Part shown: positions 20,910 through 32,235 of the stretch, piece by piece
Layout: each line of letters starts with the position of its first letter
Position numbering within the stretch: position 1 is the first letter of the stretch
DNA from: Ilyonectria destructans
Lineage: Eukaryota; Ascomycota; Sordariomycetes; Hypocreales; Nectriaceae
DNA: 64,000 nt
Assembly (NCBI GenBank): GCA_020740775.1
Contig: JAHEWK010000017.1
Coordinates: 248,001 to 312,000 of the forward strand
Direction of reading: 5' to 3'
Notes under the pieces: generated by a model
Told to the model about the DNA's origin: nothing
The model's database searches: none
The model's input: only the letters and a program-made list of their open reading frames with translations
Position numbers and translations under genes: made by a program

Positions 20910-22619
20910 CTCAGGGGCTAGCTGACGGAACAATGCAGGGGAGACGAAGATGCAATGGGGACCTGGTAAACTGTAACCTAATTCTTGTAAATATTACGGA
21001 TACTTTTCCTACGTAGTAGAACAACTACCTCGGGCCGAGAGGTGGACGAGCAGATAGAGGTTAGCGCGCTTAATGCGGCCCCACGTATATAGTTAGGCTT
21101 AATTAATCTTCAGGGATCCTCGGCATCTTACGTGTTGTCCCCGGCACGTTTCTAGCGTGATCGTCGCCAGCCGGGTCGTTTCGAGACCACACTCGTCCAT
21201 TCTCGGAAAGCGAATAACCGAACAGCATGTTTTTCCGCGAAACCACGATTCTGGTGGCTGCGACATACCGCGTTAGTGAAGGCCGCCAGGTTTCCAGGGC
21301 TGTTCTTGGCGGCCGCCTTTACCTGGTACTGGGGTTGCAGGGCAAGGATTACACGGCAAGGAGGCCCTTGTCACGGAGAACCGCGTGATGGGAGTTCAGC
21401 CTTGGCTTTCTTGCCACCCCCCACCGCGGACACTAGTGTTATCACTGCCGAGTGTTTAAGATCCTTCCCCTAAACTAGAGATCGAATCTCCACCGAGCGT
21501 GGTGCGTTCCTCAGTCTGTGCTCAGTGCTCACGCGTTGCGGTGGCCGTGGTAAGTCATCATCACTCTTCAATGTGCTATAAATGGTGCCGATGTAAAACC
21601 CAGAGATTGTTCAGAGACCGTACTGTCACAGTACGACGTGGTCCTACAATTAGTACTCCTCTAGACAAACGGCAAGAACGCGTTTATGTATGTCTCGGCT
21701 TACTACGGACTACTCACCACACCTCCCCTGCCCCTGTCTATTAGCGAGTCGAGCTCCTGTCGAGTATCGAACCTACATCGCATCCTGGTTTTATTGACCA
21801 ACTCGTATGACTCCACTAGCCATACCAGGTCTGTCATACATAAACCTATCGCCTACAAATCAGCTAAGCAAATACCGCGGCTCTTCAATCGGCTAACTGG
21901 GCATTCGGCTCGCGTGTCTCCGACTACGACTGTATTCAGGGCCAGGACCTGGTAATATCGTAATGCGCACCAACCGGATCATCTTCCGAAGGCTCAAGAA
22001 GACGTTTCGCGACTGTACGCGGACCCCGACAATCCGTGCCTGTACTGCTGTGGAGTCCAGCGGAGATCCCCTGAGCTCGCAGGAGTTATCTTGTTCGATA
22101 GCGACGTAGCCATTAACCCTCCGGCCTTTAACCCTCCGGCTCTTAACCCTCCGGCTCTTAACCCTCCGGCTCTTAACCCTCTGGCCAAAGCTGGATCCTC
22201 CATCGATAGTCTGAGAGCGCTCTAAACCTAAGAATGGAAACCTTAAGATAAACTCAAAAACTGCAGGACTGAAGACTTCACAGCGCCGCGGCCACAGGAA
22301 AATGGGATCGGCCGTTTCTCAGGAGGTTGATAATAACTCATGAACCTTCAAATTGGGCCTGGTTGGGATACGATTTTGGGCATGAATGCCGCAACCTCTA
22401 GGCACGAACGGTCCTGGTGGGAAAGGACGTGACGGCTTGCATTTTCGCCACAAATCCGCCTTGCCGAACATTCGCCCCCCTCGGTATCACGACTCTTTCT
22501 CACATAATGGCCTATGGACTGCGAAAGACACGCTCAAATCACCAACTACCCTCTAGACTTGACAAAGGTCCAACTCTACCGTCCGCAGCATTAGAATTTC
22601 GACACTATACGCCATTTAT
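20910..22619. other. Gene-poor stretch
   Basis: No supported coding region. It holds the 15-bp tandem array at 22113-22186. Several short ORFs lack family features. Confidence 0.45.
22113..22186. repeat. 15-bp tandem array, TTAACCCTCCGGCTC x 5
   Basis: Five adjacent units of 15 bp with the consensus TTAACCCTCCGGCTC; the first and last are slightly diverged. Read on minus it could encode repeats of AGGLR within a 69-codon ORF, but no gene structure supports translation. The TTAACCC core looks like a fungal telomere unit but is interrupted in every copy. Confidence 0.85.
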
Positions 22620-22988
22620 TCGTCCGCGACGATACAAGCAGCAATCGCTTCTTCGCCAGCCAAACTTTTAAGGCGGCGCATACTCACATGGCAAGTCGCC
22701 GATCGGGGACCATGCATGACTTCGCTGACGTTTTCATAGGGCATCGTTGAAAACGATCTCGACGGAACCGAAGATTTCGCGAATGCTTTGAGCATTCCGG
22801 ACTCCATTTACGGGGACGATGGAGTGGTGCTCTGGCGTAAGTGCGAAGCCTCTGTCCTATCCGTTGGTATTGACGGGAAGTTGGGTGGCGTGGTGAAGCA
22901 TATGAAGAAGATTCAGGGTTGGTGTGCCGTACCTCGGGGCTATGCACTGTACTGCGTCGGCACTGGTGGTCAGCTGAAGAAGCTCTGA
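22620..22988 (+). pseudogene. Unrecognised coding fragment with a frameshift
   Basis: A plus-strand frame reads DTIRHLFVRDDTSSNRFF and on to HDFADVFIG, then closes. The frame one base over continues IVENDLDGTEDFANAL to VGTGGQLKKL and a stop at 22986-22988. The two join smoothly if one G is removed from the GGG at 22739-22741; an alternative is an acceptor at 22739. The composition looks protein-like but I recognise no family. There is no convincing 5' end. It may be a broken gene converging on the minus-strand ORF at 23.0-23.6 kb. Low confidence. Confidence 0.3.
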
Positions 22989-23233
22989 CTGTCTCTGTAT
23001 TATCTAGGCTCTTTAGTACATAGCTTGTTCTTCATTTAAAGCCCGCCTGTCAAACCCAAGCTCAAGTTGAGTACACCACCGTCCTGAGGATTGTGACTAA
23101 ACGACATGGTCACACACCTTGTAGCAACAATCCCGTCTGTAAGTTCTTCCTCGCGCACAGGACCCTCAGCGATGCCTTCGCTTATCTTGAGACCAAGCAA
23201 CCCCTTGATGTCGTTGTCTAGAGAACCTTGAAA

Positions 23234-23605
23234 TTAGAAACCGTTTACAGGAAGCAATCCCCCTCCCTTGTCTAGGACAAAACGTCGAACTCCATCGCCC
23301 GTTCCTATATGCTCTTTAAATAACCGCATCGCAATGAACGGAACCTCGCTCGCCTTGATAACTAGGCTCATAAGACAATAGTGTTTCTTGGAACCATAAC
23401 TCCTTATATGCGGAAAGAGCATCGTAACGTCTGCCCTGCCATCCTTTGGACTGATTGTGCCACACATGTATGGAGGGAAGATGTCCATAATGCCTCGGTA
23501 AGAAGCGTGCGAGTATGTCTGCTCTTGTACAAGTAGTGCCAAAGCCGCTGCCGGACCGCTTAGAGAACCGATTCCAAGAGTAGCGGAGATTGTCGAGGCG
23601 GCCAT
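23234..23605 (-). CDS. Hypothetical protein, unrecognised
   Basis: ORF of 123 residues with an ATG start and a hydrophobic, Ala/Ser/Gly-rich N-terminus (MAASTISATLGIGSLSGPAA), then a mixed globular-looking sequence ending GGGLLPVNGF. Immediately downstream on minus a further open stretch (to the TAA at 23036-23038) reads NDIKGLLGLKISEGIAEGP and on to LNLSLGLTGGL. It would join in phase only through a 24-nt gap, too short for an intron, so either the gene is frameshifted or the two are unrelated. No domain is recognised. Confidence 0.35.
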   Translation of the reverse strand: MAASTISATLGIGSLSGPAAALALLVQEQTYSHASYRGIMDIFPPYMCGTISPKDGRADVTMLFPHIRSYGSKKHYCLMSLVIKASEVPFIAMRLFKEHIGTGDGVRRFVLDKGGGLLPVNGF

Positions 23606-23765
23606 TATGTTATTTGTGTGTAGAGGACCTTCGAAAATAGTCTAGAGGCTCGACATTGCGGTGTTCGTTCGACGGACTGGTGACTCTTCGCTGCAAGTCT
23701 CCTCCACAAGCCCTGAGGGCGTGTTAGAAAGCACGTCACCGGGTTCTGGAGCAACTTACGTCGCC

Positions 23766-25821
23766 GTTTTCGGCTCGCCATCAACTTTCCAATTGCGTCT
23801 TTAACAGTTGCATGACTCTCGATGGCAGCTACCGCTGCTACAACTCTGGTGCAGTCTTCGCGAGGAAGCCGATCTAAAGCCCTGATTGTTTCGGTGGTGA
23901 CTTTCTGTCCCTTGTAATGGCGGCCTTGGTGACGCCTGGTTCACGCGCGAATCCCAAGGTCTCATCACGGCCATATGGTGTTTTGGTCCGGCCCCATTCT
24001 TTCAGAATTTGGTCCGTGAACATCTCTAGCGAATTTCGGATCGTGTCGTCAGCATTTGATGACGTGGGATTGATGGCCGCCCATTTCGCGGAAATAACCG
24101 GGAGCAGGGCGGCGGGAACGCTCGGCGGCAAACGATATGGATCTGGTGGTGTGTCTGAGACACTCAGGGCTCTCATAGAATCAGTGCTGACATAGTCTGG
24201 GTTTAGGAGCCAAGGTGCAGGCAAAATGGGATGCGGTTCAGGTAGCGTGCTATTCAGCATTGATCCTTTGAACTGACTAGAGTTTAAACAGATGGATGCA
24301 CCACTTTGCGAGGTCTGCGAGGTTCTTGGTAAGAGAGGGTGCTGAGTCGTATTCCATCTTGGCTCATTCGCCGTGCGAAGCGCTAAGAGTTGGGCATCCT
24401 GGGTTGATTGCTTTCTGGTGGTGGATGGGGAACTGTTGCCGGCTGGACAGGCCTTGGCCAAGCCGAAATGATTACTGGAAGATGTCCGGTTTTCTGCTGA
24501 CCATTAGGCACGAGAGGCGCTTGATGCTCGTCAGCTACTGCTGACGACCTATTGTCTGGTGTTGATACTGGCTGACAAAGGGTATCAGGTGTGACCTGCT
24601 TGAGGCTGGATGCCTCGGACGTAGTAACGGCCGCGTTGTCTGCATGATATCCGCCCCTTGATTGCAGGGTTGGATATCCTCCTTTGGCTCAGCTTGCTAG
24701 GTGCTCGGCTCTATTTGTGACTTGGGCTGAGACTGGTGGGACCTGATGACCATTCGCATCAGATTGACCCTCGAGCCGCTCTTCCATAGGAGAGCTGTTT
24801 ATGGATATAATTTCGCGACACGCATCAAATCGGTCGTTCCTCGAGGTTCCTTGACGAGATTCAGAGCTGTGATCCCCTTCCAGTATATCTCGTGGCAAAG
24901 ACGCAGGTCTATCAGTGGTAGGCGTGCTTGGACGCGGCCGTGTCTTTGATGCCTCCTGTCTGCTTGATGAGGAGTGTCCTGGACTGCGGCGGCCTGCGGT
25001 GAGAGCCAAGGAAGGTTTTCGCTGGTTCTAAGTTTCTGCATATTGTGACATTATGTCAACAAAGTCACCGAAGCGATATATGTCCAACCATCCTCATTGA
25101 TCTTCAAGGAGACACACCGTCTGGTAAAACAGTTCTACTGGCGTCGGTCTTTGCCACCTCGGTCTCCATGGACCGTGTCGTTGCACGATGGTTTAGGAAT
25201 TTCCCCACGGACTGGTAGTATGGAACGAGAGGCCAGTCCTTCCATCCAAAGTGCCTAGGTCTTCGACAGCTACCCAACCAACAGCGCTCTTGGCTGGAAA
25301 ATCCTGCCCGTCAAAGTACATGACGGGAAACTCGCGCTTTGCGACAAAAGATTCCCCGTCTTTGTATCCTTGCTGCCACTCGAAACTGTTGGCCTGGGCG
25401 CCGTAGTCATAATACTCTGGCACATTCTCCGCTAGGCCTAGATTCTCAAGGGTGCTTGGGACGCCAACATCGTCGAGATTTGACGTGGGGAGGAGGAGGG
25501 CGGCTGACCACTCCTTCGACTTCTTCCAGAACGCAAGATAGACTTCGCTAGGAGTTGGTTCAATAATGCCTTCGACCTCTTGATTTTGTAGTTGGCTGCT
25601 GTCACCATGTCGCCTTCGACTTTGCCGAGTCGGTCTCTGAAGTGTTTTGCTGACCTGAGATGGGACGTGGTCTTTCTTGGCCTGCTGTGAGCACCCAACT
25701 GCTCATATCGGCTTCGAAATGGTTTCAGAGCCACGGAATTATTCTTGTCGGCCAGAGCCTTGCTGCAACCCAGAACCTGGACTCCAAAATGCTCGATAAC
25801 CACCGCGGGCTCTTGCGGCAA
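23766..25821 (-). other. Decayed or unrecognised minus-strand coding region
   Basis: Several minus-strand stretches look translated but do not assemble into one clean gene. From 5' to 3' they are: a basic segment at 25821-25600 (ALADKNNSVALKPFRSRYEQ); an acidic one at 25590-25193 in another frame (EGIIEPTPSEVYLAFWKKS, then VPEYYDYGAQANSFEWQQG); a Pro/Ser-rich frame at 24461-23874; and TTETIRALDRLPREDCTRVV on to a basic tail at about 23905-23766. Frame changes between them lack good splice signals. It could be a large intron-rich gene of unknown family, or a degenerate gene. I do not assign a function. Confidence 0.3.
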
Positions 25822-26165
25822 CCGGCCGTGTTTTTGGCCACCTTCTCTTCGTACGCGTCACGCGGCGACTTGGTCGAGTCACACGGGGGGCCGCTTTTGA
25901 GGCCACCCTAGTACGTTCTTCCGGCTTGCAGCATGCACAATGCTCCAGTCTGGCATTACAGTGGTTAACGAGACCGCCACAAGCGGGCCCGCGTGACTTA
26001 ACCCCCGCTATCAGGCACGATAGAAGAGGCATTTAATGCCCTCTGTTGCTCTTCTCAGTGGACCAGGCTTTTTATCCCAAACATCGACAAGAAACCGACA
26101 GCCACAACATTTCTTTCACATCCATCGAATCCATCGCTCCCACAAATACAGCTATATATCTGGTC

Positions 26166-26519
26166 ATGTCCTCTGCTCGATACCAACGCATCCAAGCCAA
26201 CTGTGCAATCATCTGGGGACAAGGAGACTACGACATCGAAATTGAAACCGACGATCGGGTAGACTACCAGGCATTTGTCAGGAAGGATTTTGGGAACGAG
26301 TTTGGACCACCGTTGGCTGTAACTTGGCTATGCAAATCGAGCGACCATGCTTGGAGAGAGTTGGACCGGATGTTAAGTGGAGGGGCAACGGCAAAGACAA
26401 AACGGCAGCTAATAACAAAGGATTAGCGGCTACAGTTTTTGGTGGACCTCGCGGGCGGAACGAAGCATTTGGAACGGTTCCTTGCTGTGCTAGAGGAAAG
26501 TACTACGAAGCCGGCATAA
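26166..26519 (+). pseudogene. Small conserved-looking ORF with two frameshifts
   Basis: From ATG 26166 the frame reads CAIIWGQGDYDIEIETDDRV, then AFVRKDFGNEFGPPLAVTWL and WRELDRMLSG, and stops at 26426. The second frame then gives VFGGPRGRNE and the third KHLERFLAVLEE up to TAA at 26517-26519. The order WxRGDYD, DFGxEFGP, ELDRML, FGGPxGRN, FLxVLE is what I would expect of one small fungal protein of about 115 residues. Two single-base indels are therefore inferred. Function is unknown, and no intron consensus explains the shifts. Confidence 0.45.
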
Positions 26520-27153
26520 AATCGGTATTATAGTGGAAAGAAACTCTCTTTATCCATAACCTAAGATGGCACTGATTTATTCAGAAATGCTGTACTACAG
26601 CTTCATATTGGTAAGTTGGGAGCAACGAAGTATGGAAGGAACAATCAGGTCATCTCGAGTCTGCCTTCTGCGTTTAGCTTGCAGTTCCGTAGACCCCTCT
26701 AATTCAGTAGTCAGTATTTTGGGCAAACATTCACGACATATCCTTTGAGGCGAACCAATTAAGTCCTATTGACTTGGCTGGTGCAATTTTGTGGCTTCTG
26801 TTGGATCTGATACGGTCAATTCGATTAGGGCAATAGCGTTCAAGACGATAGTGAAGACCAAAGATGATCATTGTATCGATCCCTTCTGAAACTTTGTTAC
26901 TGGGCTGTAGATGTGCCTACAGCTGCTTGTCAACTATGTACATCGGACTTTATATAACTCACTCAAAGGTGAAGGACAGTCAACGCAGCACAAGTGGTCA
27001 CGTATTGAAAACCAAAGAAATTAAACATCCGATTCACATGTTCAAGGCAATAACTGTTTCGTTTACCCTGAATATCCCGCTGCGGCACACCAAGGGTATC
27101 ACCAGCTCCAGGATCGCCGCTCAAATACAAAAACCAGGTGATTAGCTATCAAC
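26520..27153. other. Intergenic with an LTR fragment
   Basis: Contains the 5' end of the LTR-like repeat (26799-26853). No gene was found. Confidence 0.4.
26799..26853 (+). repeat. Fragment of the TGTTRGATC LTR-like repeat
   Basis: TGTTGGATCTGATACGGTCA followed by a partly matching 30 bp corresponds to the first 55 bp of the element at 56111-56294. The rest of the element is missing. Confidence 0.6.
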
Positions 27154-28286
27154 CTAGTTACCTTGTTTCGCATTCTTCATACCGGTTTGCATTACCTCTA
27201 CAACATCTTCCACCGTTTTCCCTCTGTTCCTTTCCCCCGACTGCTCTAGGCCAAGTTCGGTGTCCTCGGCGACAACACGATAGACTTCGGCAACTTCATC
27301 AAACCTGAGAGAGTTTAGTTACTTCTGCAATCTCCCATGGTCAATTCTTGTTTGAGGAAGATACCATACATTCCCTTGTTAAATCCACCATTCTCGTGCA
27401 TTGTGGCCGCAATTTGCTGCATCTCATATACCCAGCGGTACGCCTTGGGAGGCATGCTAGTTATCCCTCGGGAGGCAAGAGCCAGGCCTTCGGCGTTGTG
27501 CATCTCCATTTGTTGACGCAACTCGGGGAGAACACCAAGTGAATCTGCCGTCACAAAAGACTCAATAGCAAGAGCAATGAATCCCTTGGTCATACTCGCA
27601 AAACACATTTTGAGACCCGAAGCACCGCCTATGCTTGGAGAAACATGTTTCATGTTGAGTTTCTGGACTAGATCCTCGTAAGGTAGCCTGGTCGGTCCAG
27701 ATGTAACCAGGGATGGACACTTCCAGCCTGTCGGTGAGTCATTCTTCAGGGACGGAGGTCCTCCGATAATTCCACCATCAATGAGGGTGATACTCTCGTT
27801 GCCCTGAAACAAAGCTTCCACTTCGGCTGATAAGCCTGGGGATATAGCGTTCAGCTCTAAGTAGTACAGGGGTTGTTTTCGCCCATGTGATACGGCGTCG
27901 ACTACACGCTGTGCAGTAGCTAACGCATCTCGTGGCGGGACAATGGAAAGCATGCAGTCGGACTGGTTGACTAAATCGCTGATAGAGGATATGAGCTCTA
28001 TACTGTTAGATCGAGCTCTATCGCGAGTGCGCTCGCTAAATCTCCCACCGCAGTTAGTGGCGTTCTAGCATTGTGCGTTTCTGAGATCTAGTCGCATCAA
28101 ATAAATGTGACAAATGTCATGTTCCACGCCGCCTGCAACTGAGGAATATTTGTGCCAGGTAACTTGCCTTCTATCGTCTGCATAGGTGACGACTCTATAC
28201 CCTTGGCTGATCAGGAGTCTGGCGATGCCAAGTCCCATATCGCCAATCGACAGGATGCCAACAACAGGCCGAGTTTCTTCGCCCAT
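27154..28286 (-). CDS. 6-phosphogluconate dehydrogenase-like oxidoreductase (with DUF1932)
   Basis: Three exons: 28286-28168, 28035-27370 and 27304-27154 (936 nt, 311 residues). The N-terminal Rossmann motif is VVGILSIGDMGLGIARLL. VPPRDA follows strand 4, and LIDGGIIGGPP takes the place of the substrate loop. The family's catalytic Lys lies in GGASGLKMCFASMTKG. The C-terminus fits DUF1932 (AEVYRVVAEDTELG). Members reduce beta-hydroxyacid-like substrates with NAD(P); the true substrate is unknown. Intron 1 uses a GC donor (AG/GCAAGT) with acceptor TTTAG; no GT donor keeps the frame. Intron 2 starts GTATGG. The start is ATG 28286; an in-frame GTG 6 bases upstream is unlikely. Confidence 0.82.
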
Positions 28287-30667
28287 GGTCACTCGTAATT
28301 GTGCTATTGACAGCTGTTTATCATTGGATGGTTATTCCAATACCTGAAAATGCCGCAATACACGTACTGCGTTTATGCGAAATGCGCTCGAAAACGAATG
28401 GTTTCTTCAACGATATTATAGGTAAAGCGGCGAGTGGTCTTTTGAGCCTCGGTGAGAGCTTGATTCTGAACTGCGGATGTAATATCGCTGCGGATTGTTG
28501 ATGATGTCAACGTGGGTACGCGGGGCAGTTGAGATTCTCAACGTTTGCATGAGTTGGATCGGCATCGGAATTTGTAATCCGGGTCAACATGGCGTATTTC
28601 CGGCGATTCTCCGCACAACATCATGCCTGTTATCTCCGTTATCGAGAACAAGGCTTCTTATCCCCGTTATCAAGAACAAGGCTGTACCTGCTGATGACTT
28701 CGCCATCGATAGTGTCACTGGCTCGCACCCTGGAAAGCTGTTCCCTACGGATAGCCTCGTCGGAAGAAATTATTAAGTACCCGTAGCATGTATTGGCGTC
28801 GGCAATCCGCGCTGTTTCGTTGCGGCTGCATCACTTGGTATCGACGGCACTCTAACGCGCAATAAATCAGTGACCACTGGACTCTAAAGACCTGGCTTGA
28901 GTCCATCCGTCGTAAAGTTGCTGTGAAGATGTGTTGAGTTCTTTCTGAAGACGCTAGCTAGGCAGCGTTCTGAAGATCGGCTGCGTCTACAAGCCTGCTG
29001 CTAGACCTAGAAGTATTGTTGTACGAGCAACGTCAGTTCGGCAGATCAAAGGCCACTACTAAGGAGAGCCCCGGTACGAATTAAAAGGCGACGTGAAACG
29101 TGTATTATAGACTTACATTCACGGAACGAACTAACATGCATGTAGGCTTATTGTGTTGTGGTCTGATTCAAATTTTTATCAGTAGGGACTCAAACCCATT
29201 TTACAATGTATGAGAAGATCCAAGACACAGAAATTTCAGGCAAGCTGAGGGCAGCTAATGGTAAGGAAATACTTCTCCTGTTGTTATCCGACCTGCGCAA
29301 GGGGGTGTAATCAGCGCTAGGGGCTTTATGGGGCACCTACCGGCACCCTCATTCCAGTGTGAAAGCACACCACTGCAATTCAACTCGTAGAGCAAGAAAT
29401 TTTCTACTTGCGATAAGCTGGACACCAGGCTAAGGTCCTACATTCCAGGCTGGTCTTGATCCACGAGAATAGCGTGGCGGTCTCAAGTTGAACGCCCGCC
29501 CACTGCCTAGAGATATGTGCCGTCATAATTGCAACCTCAGTAGCTAGGAGGGCATTTGTTGATTGTTGCTAAGGTGTTTTCAGGTCAGGCTTGTTGACAG
29601 ACATCCCAATGCGTTTTCTACTCAACCTACCCTATATCATTTGTACGACTGCAATTTATATCTCTCGTTGCGTCGCGCGGGGAAAGGAACCTCAATAATC
29701 ATTTTGCCTATACGCGAATGCCTGTAGCGCCAAGCCACTTGTTCTGCTGGAAAAGCTGGATGGAGCTCGAACAAGTCTGCGACTCGACTACAACGAGAGA
29801 TCTAATGATAGCCATACAATATCTCAGGCCAATCGGGAAACCATCCGGGCGTGTCAGGATGCCTCGTGACACGCGGCCAATGAACCCTTGCCCATTTCCA
29901 ATAATACACTCCTCCATTGTTAGCTAGCTCTTAATACACACCGGTGCCGCTATCTCACCCTAGCACGTCTGACAACCTGAGATACAGACAGTCGTCCTCT
30001 ATGGAGGGGCCATTCTAAAATGGGAGTCGGCTCCGGAACAGCGCCGCGAACTTATCAGTGGACCCACGACTACACCATAGCAAGGCATAGTCCCGGGCCA
30101 TTAACCCGTGGTATTCGTAACTTCTGATGCCCAAATCGCCATTGTTATATCCTTGTCCATGGCGGTCAGACCTCTGCTTCCCCTCTCCGCCTCTGTTACA
30201 ACAGGGAGTTGCATCCCATCTCTTACCCCTCCCTTGGAGCAGCCAATCGTCAGTCATAAGCACGCCAACATCCATGCATTTGAAGCAGGCATTGATAAGC
30301 ACGGACACAGGAGTCATTGTCTCCCCCGATGAAATGTTGCGCATCCAGGTGCTTCCCAGCATCTTGGTCAACGCTAGCCCGTATAGCGTCTCTCCATCCT
30401 TCATCGCTACGCAGCCGACACGGCTCGATCTGTGCGTAGATGATGCGCATCAGCACTACGACTCCGCCTGTGTGTGGGGTGGTATCACTAACCAGAATAG
30501 GGCAAGGTGAGATACAGATCTCGAGTCAGGTTGGGAAGATAAATGATGGACACCGCATTTCGTCTCGGTTTGGGGTTTTCCTCGCACCCTTCGTTGACAC
30601 TCCACGTTGCTTACCACATATCTTATCATTCTAGAGGCTATCTTTGTTGTTTTCTGTATTCTTCAAA
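28287..30667. other. 2.4-kb gene-free stretch
   Basis: No supported gene on either strand. It holds a two-copy 26-bp direct repeat at 28630-28655 and 28658-28683 (CCGTTATCNAGAACAAGGCT core). The segment near 29180-29200 resembles a tRNA T-arm on minus, but no tRNA fold was found around it. Confidence 0.45.
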
Positions 30668-31552
30668 ATGACGGAAACTTTTGAGCACATCGACCGCAAG
30701 TCGTTATATACGAACCTGGAAGCCCGCATTGACTACTTACATCGCTTTCTCGACTTTGATGAGAGTGAGTGGATCGACTGCTATTTTGTTACTGTACCCA
30801 CCCTCGGTCAAGAACCATTCCATTCTGACATACTGTTGTTTCAGATGATTTAGAAGCCTTAGCGTTTGGGTCCAAATTTGTCAAGGATTTGATCCCCGCG
30901 GTCGTACACATTGTCTATCAGAAGCTCCTTCAATTCGACATCACTGCTCGAGCGTTCCAAATGAGAGACACCCGCTCAGATGCGCCGTTCGAAGTGTCTA
31001 TTGATGAAGACAGCCACGAGTTAAGGCAGAGAAAGATGTTTTTGACATCTTACCTCACAAAGATCTGCTCTGATCAATCTAAAATGGCCTTTTGGGAGTA
31101 TCTAGACCAAGTTGGGTAAGTGAAGCGACAGTCTTTAGCTCTCTGATCTTTAATGCCAACCTGAAATCCATGGGTCCTAACTGCCAGTGTCATCTAGAGC
31201 GATGCATGTCGGACTTAACAGGAGCAAGCCCTTGAACGTCGAATACATCCACATTAGCGCCACTTTGTGCCTGATCCAACATGTCCTGACGGAAGCGATT
31301 CTATCACACAACGCCCTCCCGATGTCCAAACGAACGTCTATGGTCAAGGCCCTGAGCAAAGTCATCTGGATACAAAACGATCTCTTTGCGAAATGGTACG
31401 TGAGGGATGGTGAGGAGTTTACTGGAGTGCCGGGCTCTGCCGCCAGCCGTCTCGCAGCCGGCAAAGAAGCCGGCCAGCAGTCTTCAATTCCATCAGCTTG
31501 CCCCTTCAGCGGCATAACAGAAAGCGTCCAGGAAATGAAGGTGAGTGATTAA
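30668..31552 (+). CDS. Protoglobin-family heme protein
   Basis: Three exons: 30668-30764, 30845-31115 and 31198-31552 (723 nt, 240 residues). The sequence follows the fungal protoglobin pattern: IDRKSLYTNLEARIDYLHRF, then LIPAVVHIVYQKLLQFDITA, RKMFLTSYLTKICSD, FWEYLDQVGAMHVGLN with the candidate proximal His, NVEYIHISATL and KVIWIQNDLFAKWYVRDGEE. Protoglobins bind heme and sense or carry oxygen or related gases; the cellular role in fungi is not settled. The protein appears cytosolic. The end is uncertain: MK/GTGAGT four codons before the stop could be a donor to a further small exon. All other splice junctions are canonical. Confidence 0.85.
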
Positions 31553-32235
31553 AGAGGGGGTAGTATTGAGTTTGTATGGGCACTACTTCTCGAGGAGCCA
31601 TTTCCTCAAGCGGTAAGCATGGAACAATATTGCATTTAGTTTACGTTCAACAAGCAGCTTCTAGTATTAGAGCCTTACATAGCTCAGTATAAATTCAACA
31701 TTATTCTTAACGATTTCGAGGTATTTCTAGTTACTAGGCTGATAGAGGGTTACCATTCTTGCGTATTTGCGGTTTGAAATATATAAGTAGGCAACTGAGG
31801 CTAATCTCGTACGTGGCTATCTAAATGTTATTATTTCCGTAATATTTTAAAGCTCTCCTAGGTTTGGTAGAATTCTATTGCGCGTAGGAACACCTCCTGC
31901 TTCCTGGGTGGACTGGATCCTCCTTTCTAGTGCAATCGTATGTTCACTCATGGCCTCGACAACTGTTTCCCATCCACTCTCTAGCACCGGCATGAACTCG
32001 TCACCGAAGACATATATAAGCTAGAAAAAGCTAGGATACTAAACCAAGTAAAGAATAATAACCCACGCGATTATATATACAGGTACAGCTAGCTTATAAA
32101 CAAACCATAAACAAGAAGTATACATACAGGTAGAGCTAAGTAAATAAAACATAAACAAGAATCAAATATGTAGCAGTAGCCCAGTCCCCTTATAAAACCC
32201 GCGCGCAAACACATATACCAAACAGCACGGCCCGC
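31553..32235. other. AT-rich intergenic region
   Basis: 3' flanks of two convergent genes. AT-rich, with two partial copies of ATAAACAAGAAnnnnATA near 32105 and 32150. No coding signal. Confidence 0.4.

Noticed and set aside
19739..20933. Long minus-strand ORFs (about 150 codons) opposite the FAD oxidase
   Set aside because: They are antisense shadows of a GC-rich coding exon; the plus strand has full FAD-oxidase motifs and splice sites.
22113..22186. Interstitial telomere
   Set aside because: Every TTAACCC unit is separated by eight other bases, so it is a 15-bp minisatellite and not (TTAGGG)n.
23036..23257. A 24-nt intron joining the 123-codon ORF to the downstream open frame
   Set aside because: Too short for splicing in fungi; a frameshift or separate origin is more likely.
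29170..29205. tRNA-like T-arm on minus
   Set aside because: No acceptor stem, anticodon arm or D-arm could be placed around it.
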